A stretch of DNA of 64,000 bases from Moringa oleifera (lineage: Eukaryota > Streptophyta > Magnoliopsida > Brassicales > Moringaceae): NCBI GenBank assembly GCA_021397835.1, contig JAJFZO010000575.1, forward strand, positions 4,655,001 through 4,719,000. The letters are read 5' to 3'. The stretch's first letter is position 1. Each line of letters starts with the position of its first letter. Shown here piece by piece: positions 48,101 through 60,112 of this stretch. A program made the translations under genes and the position numbers. The notes beneath the pieces are model-generated. The model saw nothing but the letters and a program-made list of their open reading frames with translations, did no database searches and was not told where the DNA came from.

Positions 48101-50993
48101 TCCTGTAGTCAAGACTTTGGTGGTAACCTTGGGCTGTGGAACCATAATGGATTTACTTTATCCTGCAATATGGCATGCCTGCACAATTTATTTATCACAT
48201 CTCTGTCATTTTAGTCATACCTGAGATTTTCTCTGTGTTTTGCATTATTTCTTGGAAGTCATATTACTAGAGTATCTTTTTCTTTTTTTTTTTTGAGCAG
48301 ACACATCACTGGAGTATGCTAAGTTCTTCTTTTGCTGCTTATGAGCTCAATCATGCTAACATTGCCGTTACTCAACCTAGAATTTTTGTGAAAATGGAGT
48401 CTAACAAACATGACCAATTAGATAGTGAGTGAGCTTGCTGACAAGTCAGTGCTAAGTTATTAGTAGCACATATGAGCCTTGATATGTCTGGGGTTTATTC
48501 CTGGGATGACTTACTGAGTCACGGGAGTGACGTTTTCTCTCCCAAACTAAATTAAACTTCACAGTAAGTTTACGGCTTGAACTATGATTTGCATTATTAA
48601 AATGCTTGCTTTTAAGCATTCGATGAAATATTGTCGTTGTGATCTGTTATGTTGTTCCTTTGTTCTAGTTCTTTTCGTCCAAGCCTTATGCTTGCGACCC
48701 TTCCAGCCTTCCAAAGTATCCTCCGAGCAAGGAGATGGATGCTAAACTAAGGGATGAAGAAGCTAGAAGGTAGATGACTTAAATTATCCCTGTTTTCTTA
48801 TTGATTCTGTGGTTGATTCAGACACCAATTCGTTTTGATACGTGCACGTAACTTTCAAATGCCTTCGCTGCTATTTGTGTTCTTTGAGAGTTGAATTTTT
48901 TTCATATTGGGAAAAAAAAAGGAAGCATATATTGTATACGCATTGACATAGATAAAAATACCGGAAACCCTTAATGAACTTAAAGATGTTGATTTCTTTT
49001 TCCATAGTTCATTTCATTTGTCTATCGCATGGATTTTGCATATCTATTAATTAGATCTGCTTCCCCAACCTTCCACCAGAACAGAAATAATAAGAATAAT
49101 GATAAACTTGGATCTTCTTCATCATTGCTTATCCCTTTCCCTCTTATTTTAACCTGAAATGAGCTTTGTGACCTAGGTTGAGAGCAGCTGGAAAAACTAA
49201 TGTCGATGGAGTGAGGAAAGCACGACCACGTGATCGGCCTGTAAGGGCAATTCCTGCACCAGAAGCCAACGCTGAGCTTCAAGCAAATCTTGATGTATGT
49301 CAGATAAGCTGCTTTTTTCTTGAACCTTCCTTGATGCTTGTCTTTTTCTTTTCCTATTTTACAATTGTTGAAGCATACTTTATCGACAAATTTTCTTTCT
49401 CATTTTGTCGAGTAATCTTTTTTCTTGTTTTAGATTCCAGAAGGAAATATTCTCCATTCATCTGAGATATCCCATCATATAATTGTAGATGGTCATTGCA
49501 TTTGCATCAATCTGTAAAAGTCTCAACAAGTGGCCAATTCCTTTTCGGAAACTGTAGCCCCTAGCCCCTTTGCCTGTTCACCCTAATTCATGCAAGGTTC
49601 TCTTTCTTTAGAAGCAACTGATGCCTGTATATGCATGGACCATGTTTTTTGTTTCCCCCCTTGTTAGGTCACAGCAACGAGTAAGTATAAAAGCTGATAA
49701 AAACAGGCTGAATTTCATAGCAATAGATGGAAGGTTGAAGATTTCTATTGATTTTCTAGAAACCAAATCTTTTAGAAGCTTGGATTATCTCAGAACCCCA
49801 GAAATAGGCTCCAAAATTTATAAACCAGCTATTTAGGCATTTTAGTGCTGCTGTTCTTTGATGGATCTCTTAAAGGATAGGACTCACGAATTTTGGTTGG
49901 TTGGACTTTTTTCTTTTTTAATGAGCAACGAAAAGGTTGCTTGGACTTAAGGACCATTAAAGATATGGGACTCCGGATTTGACCATGACATATGAATCTA
50001 CACATGTTTTGGGTGTAATAACATGGCAATTCTTTATATACACTCACTATATATCCCACCTTGAAGGTTCTCTTGAAGGTCAGCTAAATGTCTGCGCTTG
50101 TGAACATGTATCTGAATCTTATGTAGAAGTGGAACAACTCTATATGGTTTCACGAGGTCACTTTTATCTCTTCCATTTTTCACCCATTCTTTACACCATG
50201 ATGTGGTATAGAGGATGATTTCAGCATTTATGCCAATGCATCTGAGTTGAGTAGCATAAGGTACATAATATTTTGATGGTAGGATGTAGGATCTGTAGAC
50301 ATACTTCACTATCTAAACCAAGTGGTCTACTTGGTTTCTAAATTGGGTTAGGCTTAACAAGGTATATGATCGAATCTGGATGGTCTGGAATGTGGTTAGG
50401 TATCATATCATTTTGCTGATTTGAGCCATTTATACTCGTTGATTTCCTCTCTCTTTGTGTCTCTCTCTCCTCCTTATTTCAAGCACATGCATGCATGGTC
50501 ACGTGCAAACTGGTGTACCTCCTCCTTATTTCAAGCACATGCATGCATGGTCACGTGCAAACTGGTGTATCTCCTTAATTGTTAAATGTTTATTCTTCTT
50601 CTTCCCATTGTTTTTTCAACTTTGTGTCCTCTTCTTCTTTCTGATGTGAATGTTGATCATCTTTGGTTACTGACGCACTTAAAACAGAGGCGGCGTATGA
50701 TAACACATGCAAATGCAAAGAGCAAGAGTGAGAAATTTCCGCCTCCACACCAAGACGGAACTCTTGGTTATCCTTTGGGTTCCTCACGTCACATTGATCC
50801 CGCTTTTGATCCCCCTGATGTTCCATTCAGCACCACAAATTTCTCGTATTCAAAAGCACCTATCCAGACTTGGTCTGGCCCATTGGTAGACTCATCTGCT
50901 GTTGGTGCTCCGAGGAGAAAGAAACACCCGGCAGGTGATGGAAAGACATCCAAGAAGGATTCAGAGAAAGATAAGAATTCTTCCCGAAATTAA
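45134..50993 (+). CDS. CDK-like (CRK/CDKL-type) Ser/Thr protein kinase with lipidated N terminus
   Basis: There are seven exons: 45134-45502, 45698-45982, 46091-46408, 47344-47571, 48669-48769, 49177-49294 and 50688-50993, giving 574 residues. The start gives MGCVFGKE, a myristoylation (Gly2) and palmitoylation (Cys3) signal. The Lys/Arg/Glu-rich N-terminal region ends in GWPSWLSAVAGEAISGWTPR, a mark of this plant subfamily (At1g54610 / IBS1-type). The kinase domain begins FEKLDKIGQGTYSNVYKA. It has Lys147 (VALKK), the PSTAIRE-like helix PESVKFMAREI, HRDIKGSNLL (Asp242), DFGLA (260-262), TLWYRPPELLLG and the CMGC-type insert, so it should be active. It ends near ACDPSSLPKYPPSKE. The C-terminal tail is basic and Ser/Pro-rich (RRKKHPAGDGKTSKK). 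A short-frame extension past 50993 exists but is unlikely. The role is unknown here; relatives affect priming and transcription-linked signalling. Confidence 0.93.
50469..50572. repeat. 52-bp tandem duplication in the last kinase intron
   Basis: Two copies (50469-50520, 50521-50572), nearly identical. Each contains GCATGCATG (an RY-like element) and TCACGTGC (a G-box core). Confidence 0.95.
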
Positions 50994-53900
50994 GAAAAAG
51001 AAGGGATGTAATATAGTTTCTGGTTTTTGTGATACTATTCATGAGGCTGCAAAAGCTGCCAATCAGATGTTTCTTAGATTGAGCCGGGAAGCCAGTTAAA
51101 CTTCATGCAGAGGTAAAATATCTTTTATTCATTTTTCCTTGTCCCTTGTTCTATTTTTTGTATGGTGACAAGCTTCTTCAGTGTTGTATATGTTTTATCG
51201 TTACTTACTTTATATCAGAAACCTCTACTTTAGGTCAGTGGAAAATTTAATAAATTTGTCCTTCGAACCTGATCTTCCTCTTCTTATTTTTATTATGCTA
51301 CATCTTGATGTACACCTTTATATTCCAGCCTGAGTAAAGTTTTTGTTCCTAAGTTTCCATTCTGATAAACCCGTGTGCCTTTGCTTCTATTTTCAGTTCT
51401 CTTGCATTTAAACACACATTTTGCAACTTGTTTATTATTGCCACTTCACTGCCCATGCTGTCAATATCCCAATCCCAGTTACAGTTAGGTCTTAAATTGT
51501 CTTCCTTTTTGAGGTGAAATCACCCGGTTAGTTCTCATTTACAGAAAATCCTGGAAAACACTTGGGAAGCTTATCGGGTGTAATAATAGCTTTGCCTTCA
51601 GAGTGATATGAATCAATTGGCTTCCTGCACTTGGTGCATGTATGTTTGTGTGTTTTGTGTGTGGATGCAACTGGTGACCTACTTTTGTTCAACAGAAGGA
51701 ACAAGAAAGGATATGACCTTTTTCAACTGTTCATGGAAAGAAAATGATTCTTAGAACTACATTTACTATGGTAATACCAAAGTGCTCATCAGTTTTTTGT
51801 TCTTCTTTTCTGTATTACTGGGAAAATATGCAAGAGAAAGGATTATTAGTCCATTAGATGGCTAGCTGTTGCATTCCTTTCATTTTAAACATTGAATGCA
51901 GGCATTTACTTCACTGTTGGAAAGTAGAGTTCAGGCCTGACTTAACAGGCTCTGGTTTATGATCAACCCAAATGATGCTGGCCCAGATGACCCAATTCGA
52001 AAGCTAAAGAAAGTGTAGTTTCATTTTCATGAACATGCATCGCCACGTGCTGTCACGTTCATTTGTCACCAATTATTCAACTTGACATTGAATTGTCTTC
52101 AGCTACTGCTTTGATTACTCTGAATAATTGAATTGTCTGAAGTCTGAATAATGCATCTTCTCTACTATTAGCTTTTCTCAATGTGGGTATGCAACCATCT
52201 ACCATCGTTCCAGTCACATGGAATTAACCCATCAAGACAAATTTCTAGTTTACCAGCAGAGCCTCTGCCTAGTATTACCCAGAATAGTTATCCCATACTG
52301 GTCACATCACATCAACCAAAATTGTCCTGGAGATCTTGCCCTCTCTTTGATTGATCCTGTCACTCATGTAAGGTTCCTTTGATTACATCCTTTTATCTAG
52401 CCATCTTTTTTTTTTTAAGCTTCAATCATTCATCCAATCAATTTATCGTCCATTATAAAAATAGATGATTTTTAAAAAGATAATAGCAAAGTGAAGCATA
52501 AAGAATTTTATTAGGATGATGAATTCGTTTTTAAAAATAAGAAAAAATCAAATTGGTGGGTGTTGGCAGTTCTTTTGAATGACCCAAAAAATGGGCAGCC
52601 TATTTTGAAATTAAGAAAAATAATTTGAATTTGGGGGCTGGAGTTATGTACAGTTATAAAGACAACTCGGCAAGTGGCCAACTGGGTCGGTGGTGGAAGA
52701 TGACAAAAACTTCCATATCCACCTGCGTCCTTTCAATTACAGTGCATCAACGCCATCCACCAAATCAAACTCATTTTTTAAAAAAAAAAATATTTTTTCT
52801 TGTTCTTCTGCTCTCTCTTGGAAATTTAAATTTTTATATTTCGAAAATAAAAATTGGGAGCCTATAAACAGTAGAAACCATGCCAGTTGGGCCAATGCTG
52901 TGGGTCTTCCCGGTGGGAAAAAAGAATCCGATGGAACAGAGCTGGGCTGGATCTGACTCAGCAGAGGTTGACACCAACCTCCCACACGCCTCCACGCGTC
53001 CTCCCCAATCCACATCTATCTGACTCTTGTTTTTTGTTTCATTAAGTCCGACTTATCCACACGAATCAGCCCGTTGTTCAACTTTCTCTCACACTTTCTC
53101 CATTTTTCGCAAGCTTTTTCCCTTCCGTAGCGCTGTTTTCCTTTCCATGTTCATGTAATTTTATAATATTTCAATTGGGTTCTTCTCCATTGATTGCCCT
53201 AGAAATTTTTTTTATAGAGTAAGGGGAGCACAATTGCTCTAGAAATTTTTGAAAATTGTATTTTGCTTGCCTTCTATCAATCAAATCTTTATATTTTAAA
53301 AGTAATAAATTAAATTTTATTAAAAATTTTAAAAAATTATAAATATTTAAATTAAAAATATTAGACAAACAAATTTAACTTAATTTTTTTTATAAATATA
53401 AAAAATATTTAAATTATAATTATAAAAAATTTTATAATTTTTTGAATTATTATATTATTTTAAATTTTTTTGATGTTATAAAATTTTAAAAAATATATTT
53501 TTAATGCTTTTAAAATTATGAATTATTTTTAATGGTGGCTTGAATATTTTTTTATATTTATAAAAAATTTTAAGTCAAAATTTATCTCTTCAATTTTTGA
53601 ATTTTTTTTGATAAACTTCAATTTAAATCAAATTGATATATCAAAATTTGATTTATTATTCTTAAACATAAAAAAAAAATTGATTGATAATATAAACTAA
53701 AGATTAAATTTTTATGAAATTTTATCTTTAATTTTATTTTTATTATTTTATTATGATAAATTAATAAAAAATTAAAATTAAATAACTACTTTACAAAATT
53801 TTGAATTAAATAATTAAAAATAAATTATACTAATAAATATTTTTGAATTATAAACAGAATTTAAATATTTAGATATTTTAATCAACAATGATCTAACATT

Positions 53901-55490
53901 TACAAATTTTAAAAATTTAATACGGAAGAAAATCACACAACATTTATATCCAATAAAATAAGATTAAATATTCTTTAATCAACAAAATGGATTATTTATT
54001 TATTTAAAATAAAAAATGAAAAAGAAATAATAATTAGAACTTAATATCAAAACAAAAGCAAATACAAAGGAATGGTGCTGGCCTTGTCTCTCTGCAACCA
54101 ATGTTCCCCACTTTCTTTCTTATATATTTACATATATAATTGTTTTAATTTATATTTTAATATTTATCTAAATGAATAATATTTCATTATTTTATGTGGT
54201 CCCCTTCCAAAAATAAAGATAGGCATTAAAGCATCGTGACGTGGCGTGAAAGCAAATCCTGAGACACAAATAATGGCGCCTTGTTTTGATGCTTCATCAT
54301 AAAATTCTCAATCATGTGCCTTTTGGATTAAAATGACAAATAAAAATTATGAAATTTAACAAAAAGTATTAATAGATTTTTTTAAAATTTTAAAAAATAA
54401 ATTTATGAATAAGATTCTGTATACATCAACCTCCAAATTATTTTTGATATGATTTCAGTACTGAAATAGACTATAAATTTAAATTAATATTGTTTTTGTT
54501 CATCTCAACTATGCTAAGTATTTTAATAAAAAATATAAACATAAATTAGTTAAAATCTTAAATTTTCTTTCTATTTTTTAATAAAAATATTGGTTTTTAA
54601 ATGAATTTTAATCTATTGATTTATCTACATTGAATATTAATTTTAAATAATTACAAAAAATTAATAATATTTTTAAATTGAAATGTTTAAAACATTACTT
54701 AAAAAGTTGTATTTTTTATTTCAGTTTTATCTTTTAAATTTGAATAATTTTTAATTAATAAATTATTTTTATAAATTATTTGAAATTTTAATATTATATT
54801 TTTAACACTCAAAAATTCATGATTTTTTTATGGTGATAACTTAAATAATTTTTTACACATAAAAATTTGTTTAAAATCTTTTTAAAAGTCAATTTTTTTC
54901 TAGGAAATAAAGTAAAAATCACAAGATTTTTACCAAAATATAATATTATCATATTAATTAAAAATAAAAAATTGAAAAATATGAAATTTAATTATTTATT
55001 TTATAAAAATATTATTTATCATGATTTTTGAAAAAATGGGATGTAATTCAATTCATTAAAAAATCTCCATTCCCATAATATCCAAACATTATATAACTCA
55101 AATGAAGACTATTTATTACTTGATAAAGATTAAAATTAAAAACAAAGATAATTTCGTATTTTTAATTCAAAAAATAAAAAAGACAACAGAGGATTGTGAG
55201 GCGGAAAGTAGGCAGGCTGCGGGAGTGACACGTGGCGGAACTTTTAGGGACTTTTATTCTCTATTGGTCTCTAAAAGACGCGTCTCAGCCGCTCAGGGTG
55301 TATATATACACAAACGCCACGGCAACGAACCATCTATGAACTCCTTCGAGAAAAGCGGCTTTTGATTCCATGAAAGATTGATAGGAAAAATCCTGTGTGT
55401 ATTTTGCCGTATCCTCTTTTTTCTTAGATATTTCCTTTAGAATTTCGGTGCTCCCGTTGCGTTCTTTTTTGCTGCGTAGTTTTTGGGATT
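50994..55490. other. Kinase 3' flank, AT-rich spacer and BAM9 promoter
   Basis: From 50994 to about 52600 the DNA is mixed, with kinase 3' UTR at the left. From 53200 to 55190 it is extremely AT-rich. From 55195 it turns GC-richer into the BAM9 promoter. A plus-strand frame at 50902-51099 overlaps the kinase end in another phase and is probably not coding. No further gene was seen. Confidence 0.5.
55229..55308 (+). promoter_or_regulatory. Core promoter of the BAM9-like gene: G-box/ABRE, inverted CCAAT, TATA
   Basis: CACGTGGC at 55229-55236 is a G-box/ABRE type element. ATTGG at 55263-55267 is an inverted CCAAT box, and TATATATA lies at 55301-55308. Spacing to the ATG at 55491 (about 190 bases) suits a plant promoter. 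A 9-codon uORF (ATG 55336) might be in the leader. G-box elements suggest light, clock or ABA input; this is inference. Confidence 0.5.
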
Positions 55491-58124
55491 ATGGAGGTTT
55501 CGGTGATTGGGAGCTCGCAGGCAAAGATTTTACGAACAGAATTAGCGTACAGGGAGTTGAATGCTAACTGGGGTGTTAAATTGACTCAGAGAACGAATTG
55601 TGCTTGTTTCTGGGGCCAAAATACAGAGTGGAGGAAAGCTGGGCTTCGGTTCAAATTGAAAGCTGTCCGATCTGAAGTGGTCCGATCCGAGCAAGTATCG
55701 GGTCAAAGATCTGCTACGACTTCCAAATCGGTAAGCTCTCTATTTGAAAAATATTTCTTCTTTCCCTTTTACTGTCAAAAATGATGGTTCTGATAAACGA
55801 TGCAAGACATGAAGGCAGGTAATTGGTTCGTTTATTATTTCTTTTATAAGCCTAACACAGAATTAAATTCCAATTTATTGAGATTTGTGATATCTGCCAA
55901 AGATATTTTTTAGATTATGTTTTCATAGGATTTGACTTGGTTGGAAAACTGGTTTCTTTTATAGATTTTTCAATTAATAGATTAATATATTTTGAGCTAT
56001 TAATTGTATTAGACTGAAGCTTTTCTAAGAAATTGAAGGATTAAGGGATTTTGAACCTTGCAATGTTTTGTTTATCACAATGGATAAAATAAAGATTATT
56101 GAAAAGAAAAGGAAAAGGAAAAGGAAATAGCCAATGAAGTGATTGCATTAAGAGAAAACCTGAAGTTCCTAACAATAAATAGAAATGCCCTCTTGAAATA
56201 CTTAGACATTAATATCTTGGTATTTCTGTTTGGCTGCAATTATGGAGGAGGTAAAAAATGGGACTTATCTTGATATTACAGCCAATGGGCGATCTGGAGG
56301 AACTTGATACTCTTGTTATGTTAGATAGAGATAGATCTAATTGGTACACTTAGGCACTCATCTAATTTAAAACAAAACACCGAAATTGTTTCATGTTTTC
56401 AGAGGTGTAAATGAATTTTGCTTTGCCATTCAACTTGGAATCTCTTTTTTCCAGCCAGAAAGGAGAAAGAAAATTACCCTTGCAATTAGTACAATAAAAA
56501 CAAAATTGAATTGGAAACGTTGTTGACTGAACGGATTTCTTACCGGTCATCTTCCTAATGAATATTTAATAGTTCTAGTAAGTTGCTTTCCATGGTCCGC
56601 CATATATTTTATTACTTGTTTTTAATGATAAATTTACTGCAACTAAACTTTCAGCTCGATGGGGTAAGATTGTATGTTGGGCTGCCTCTCGATGCTGTCT
56701 CTGACTGCAATACAGTAAACCATGCGAGAGCAATTGCAGCCGGTCTGAAAGCTTTGAAGTTGTTGGGAGTAGAAGGTGTTGAGCTGCCAGTCTGGTGGGG
56801 AGTGGCTGAGAAGGAAGCCATGGGGAAGTATGAGTGGTCAGGCTACCTTGCTGTTGCAGAGATGGTTCAGAAGGTGGGCCTCAAGCTTCATGTATCACTC
56901 TGTTTCCATGCATCCAAGGAACCTAAAATCCCACTCCCAGAATGGGTAATACGGATTGGTGAAGCCCAGCCTAGCATTTACTTTGCGGATAGGTCTAGTC
57001 AACGCTACAAAGAGTGCCTTTCATTATCTGTGGATGATCTTCCTGTTCTTGATGGGAAGACTCCCATCCAAGTTTACCGTGAGTTCTGTGAGAGCTTCAA
57101 GTCTTCATTTGCAGATTTCTTGGGTAGCACAATCACGGTATGTAAGTTTTGATCTAGAAAGTGTTCTAGAGATAGTGCTGCTTCAATCTGATTTTGGGTA
57201 CTTACACTGTCTCTGGATTCCTGTGTTGCTGTTCTGCAGGGCATCTCAATGGGTCTAGGACCAGATGGTGAGCTGCGATATCCTTCTCACCACCAGCTAG
57301 CCAAAAGTATCAAAATTCCTGGTGCTGGAGAATTTCAGTGTTATGACAAAAATATGCTTGGCATTCTTAAACAACATGCTGAAGCAACTGGAAATCCTTT
57401 GTGGGGACTGGGTGGTCCCCATGATGTCCCTAGTTATAACCAACCACCTAATTCAAACAATTTCTTCAAGGATGGTGGATCTTGGGAATCTCCATATGGT
57501 GATTTCTTCCTTTCATGGTACTCGGGTCAACTTATATCTCATGGAAACCGCCTGTTATGTCTTGCCTCTTCAGAGTTCAGTGATGCTGCTGTAACAGTTT
57601 ATGGCAAAGTCCCACTCATGCACTCGTGGTACAAGACACGGTCTCACCCTTCTGAACTGACAGCTGGTCTTTATAATACAGCCACCAGAGATGGCTATGA
57701 AGCTGTTGCCAAGATGTTTGCAAGGAACTCATGCAAAATGATCCTGCCAGGAATGGATCTGTCAGATGAGCACCAGCCTAGTGAGTCCCTCTCAAGTCCA
57801 GAATTATTGCTGGCACAAATCAGACAAGCATGCAGAAAACACGGGGTGGAGGTGTCTGGGCAGAACTCATCAGTATCAGGAGCTGCCGGGGTATTTGAGC
57901 AAATCAAGAAAAACATATCTGATGAGAGTGTCATGGACTTGTTTACTTATCAAAGGATGGGAGCTTATTTCTTCTCACCAGAGCATTTTCCATCATTCAC
58001 TGAGTTTGTCCGCAGCCTTAATCAACCCGAATTGCATTCTGATGACCTGCCAATGAAGGAGGAGGAAGTCACTGAATCTCTAAAAGTAAGTTCAGGTTCA
58101 AGCGTCCACATGCAAGCAGCATAG
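55491..58124 (+). CDS. BAM9: Plastid beta-amylase family protein, BAM9-type, predicted non-catalytic
   Basis: Three exons (55491-55730, 56655-57137, 57240-58124) give 535 residues. The first 80 have a plastid transit-peptide character. The glycosyl hydrolase 14 barrel begins LDGVRLYVGLPLDAVSDCNT and runs with GVEGVELPVWWGVAEKEAMG, GLGPDGELRYPS, GPHDVPSYNQ and HSWYKTRSHPSELTAGLYNT. Active beta-amylases have an HxCGGNVGD motif; here it is FHASKEPKIPLPEWV, with the catalytic-loop Asp and several residues missing. The acid Glu in GELRYPS is kept (Glu252), but the base Glu is replaced: the segment reads KMILPGMDLSDEHQP with Asp414 in its place. This pattern, the length and the exon structure match BAM9 (At5g18670, also BMY3), thought to be a regulator rather than an enzyme. 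It lies between the kinase and the Tubby-like gene. Confidence 0.93.
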
Positions 58125-60112
58125 TCAGAGTTGAATATGTTTTATGTCAATGTAAGTATTTATATAGAATTGTAATATGATTGTATCATGTATTTAGAAC
58201 AGACCTTACTAGCATAGCATACTAGAAAGTAGCTAAATACACCTCTGTTATACAGTGAAGCAGGAGATGTAATTCCACTATTAATTTTCATCACTTGAAT
58301 ATTGAAAGAAGAAAAAGAGGGGACAAGTTTCAAGTTCCCCTCGCATTCTATGACACAAGGATTATTCAATTTCTATTTTCGGATTTCTGGTCTTTCAGTT
58401 GGTGAGGTGTCTTTGTTGGGTTTTTTTTTTTTTTTTTCCTTTGCCAGAAGTTGAAAAAATGGGAGCGGAATGGCTTTCTGTTTTAATGGTTGGATTGCAT
58501 ATCTGGCTAGTCTTTCCAGCCAACAGCCCAGACAGGAATTTTAAAACCATGCTACACAAGGGAAACAGCCAATCTTTGTCATGTCTGCATGACATGAATT
58601 TGGTCCGAGTCATGCCAACAGGACAACAACCTAAAACCAAGGCCATTACACAGATGGAAAAAAGATGATTTGAGTGTTTACTTGTAGTGACAAAATTTTG
58701 TGTCAAGCACCTGATACAATTTAAAGACAGAACAATAACAGGAAGGAAAGACTCAATTTTTCCTTCCTAATCCAACTCTAACAATCTAGCTTCAAGCAGA
58801 AGCTCCAAGTTTTGTCAATAAGATTCCCATTTCACATTGTAACATGAAAAGCACAATCAACTAGAAACTGGAACCAAACCCTTCTTTTAACTTTTTCTAT
58901 GAAGCTAAATATACAAAGAAGCAGCTATGGCAATGCAACATGTTTTCTTGCATACATAAATACATGAATGAAAGAAAATGGCAGATCAGGTACTCCATAA
59001 AGAGTTGAATTTCCATTTCAGTAATTGGGAAACTAGAAAGTAGATTAAATAGCAAATAATCCAAGAAGCAAGGCATATATTCATAATCTTGATTATGTAC
59101 ACAAAATGTTCCAATCTTCTAATGGTTTGGGAATCTCTATTCTCTACCCACAATTTGATCGGAGTTAATGTCCGAACCAATCCATCAAAACCCACAAACA
59201 AGCTAGTGGCTTCTTCATGTTTCACCTCCATAGCATGTAGCATTCCCATAGCCTCCACCAAACAATCTTACTGCATTGGAATTTAGACCTTCAAGCTTAG
59301 CTGCTCCTAAACAAAAGGAGTAACATACTAAATACTGTTAGTGAAACTATTGACAACTATGGTGAGCAGAAGTTAAAGGTGCATCAGTAACTCAACCAAT
59401 AATAAGGCACAAAAGCACCCAAAATTTAGAAGAGCAACAATTGGTCATGGCTCACATACTTGGTACAAAAATCTGGCTGTCATGTTGAATTGAGAAAGAC
59501 AAAAGATAAGGAATGCAGTAGATACCAGTGAATAAGCTGCTGTAAACAGAAAAGGCATCTAGAGGACCATAAAGACCAATGTAGGTAAGCAGTCAGATTT
59601 AGACTGACAGATAGTGCCATGCAGGTGGTCTACTGTCAACAACAACAGTAAAGGTAAAGTTAAAGATGCAGAAAGGTGCAGTGCAGCATATGATAGTGAC
59701 AGAGCAGGACTGAGGTTGGTGATGGTTAAAGACTTAAGTAGTAATGCCAAATTGATTGCTGGGTCATTAATGCTATGCCTTCCTAATTCATTTGGCTTGC
59801 ATAACGAGGATTTACTAAGATACTATTATACCTTAATTTTCTTAAGTCAACTTTTTCAAATATACTGGCTTTAATGACAATCAACCCACTGAATAGACTT
59901 GTTTGATATTTTTCAACATGGATCACCACTCCAAAACAACTGATCAAGTATACAGAGAAATTTCTATGTTGTAGCTTGAATATATGGTCAAATAAGAATG
60001 TCAGAGGTCTGCCAAAGCTCTTCTTTCTCTGAGTTTGTTTTACAGTTCAACAGCATGCATGTTCTGGAAATAATAGCTTTTAAAAGTAAATACAAACCTG
60101 CTTGATCATGTG
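58125..60112. other. Convergent 3' flanks of BAM9-like and Tubby-like genes
   Basis: Holds the two 3' UTRs, a T-run near 58423-58438, a short Tubby-like nucleotide match near 58519-58544, and a minus-strand frame (58986-59261) weakly like a retroelement RNase H. No gene was recognised. Confidence 0.45.
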
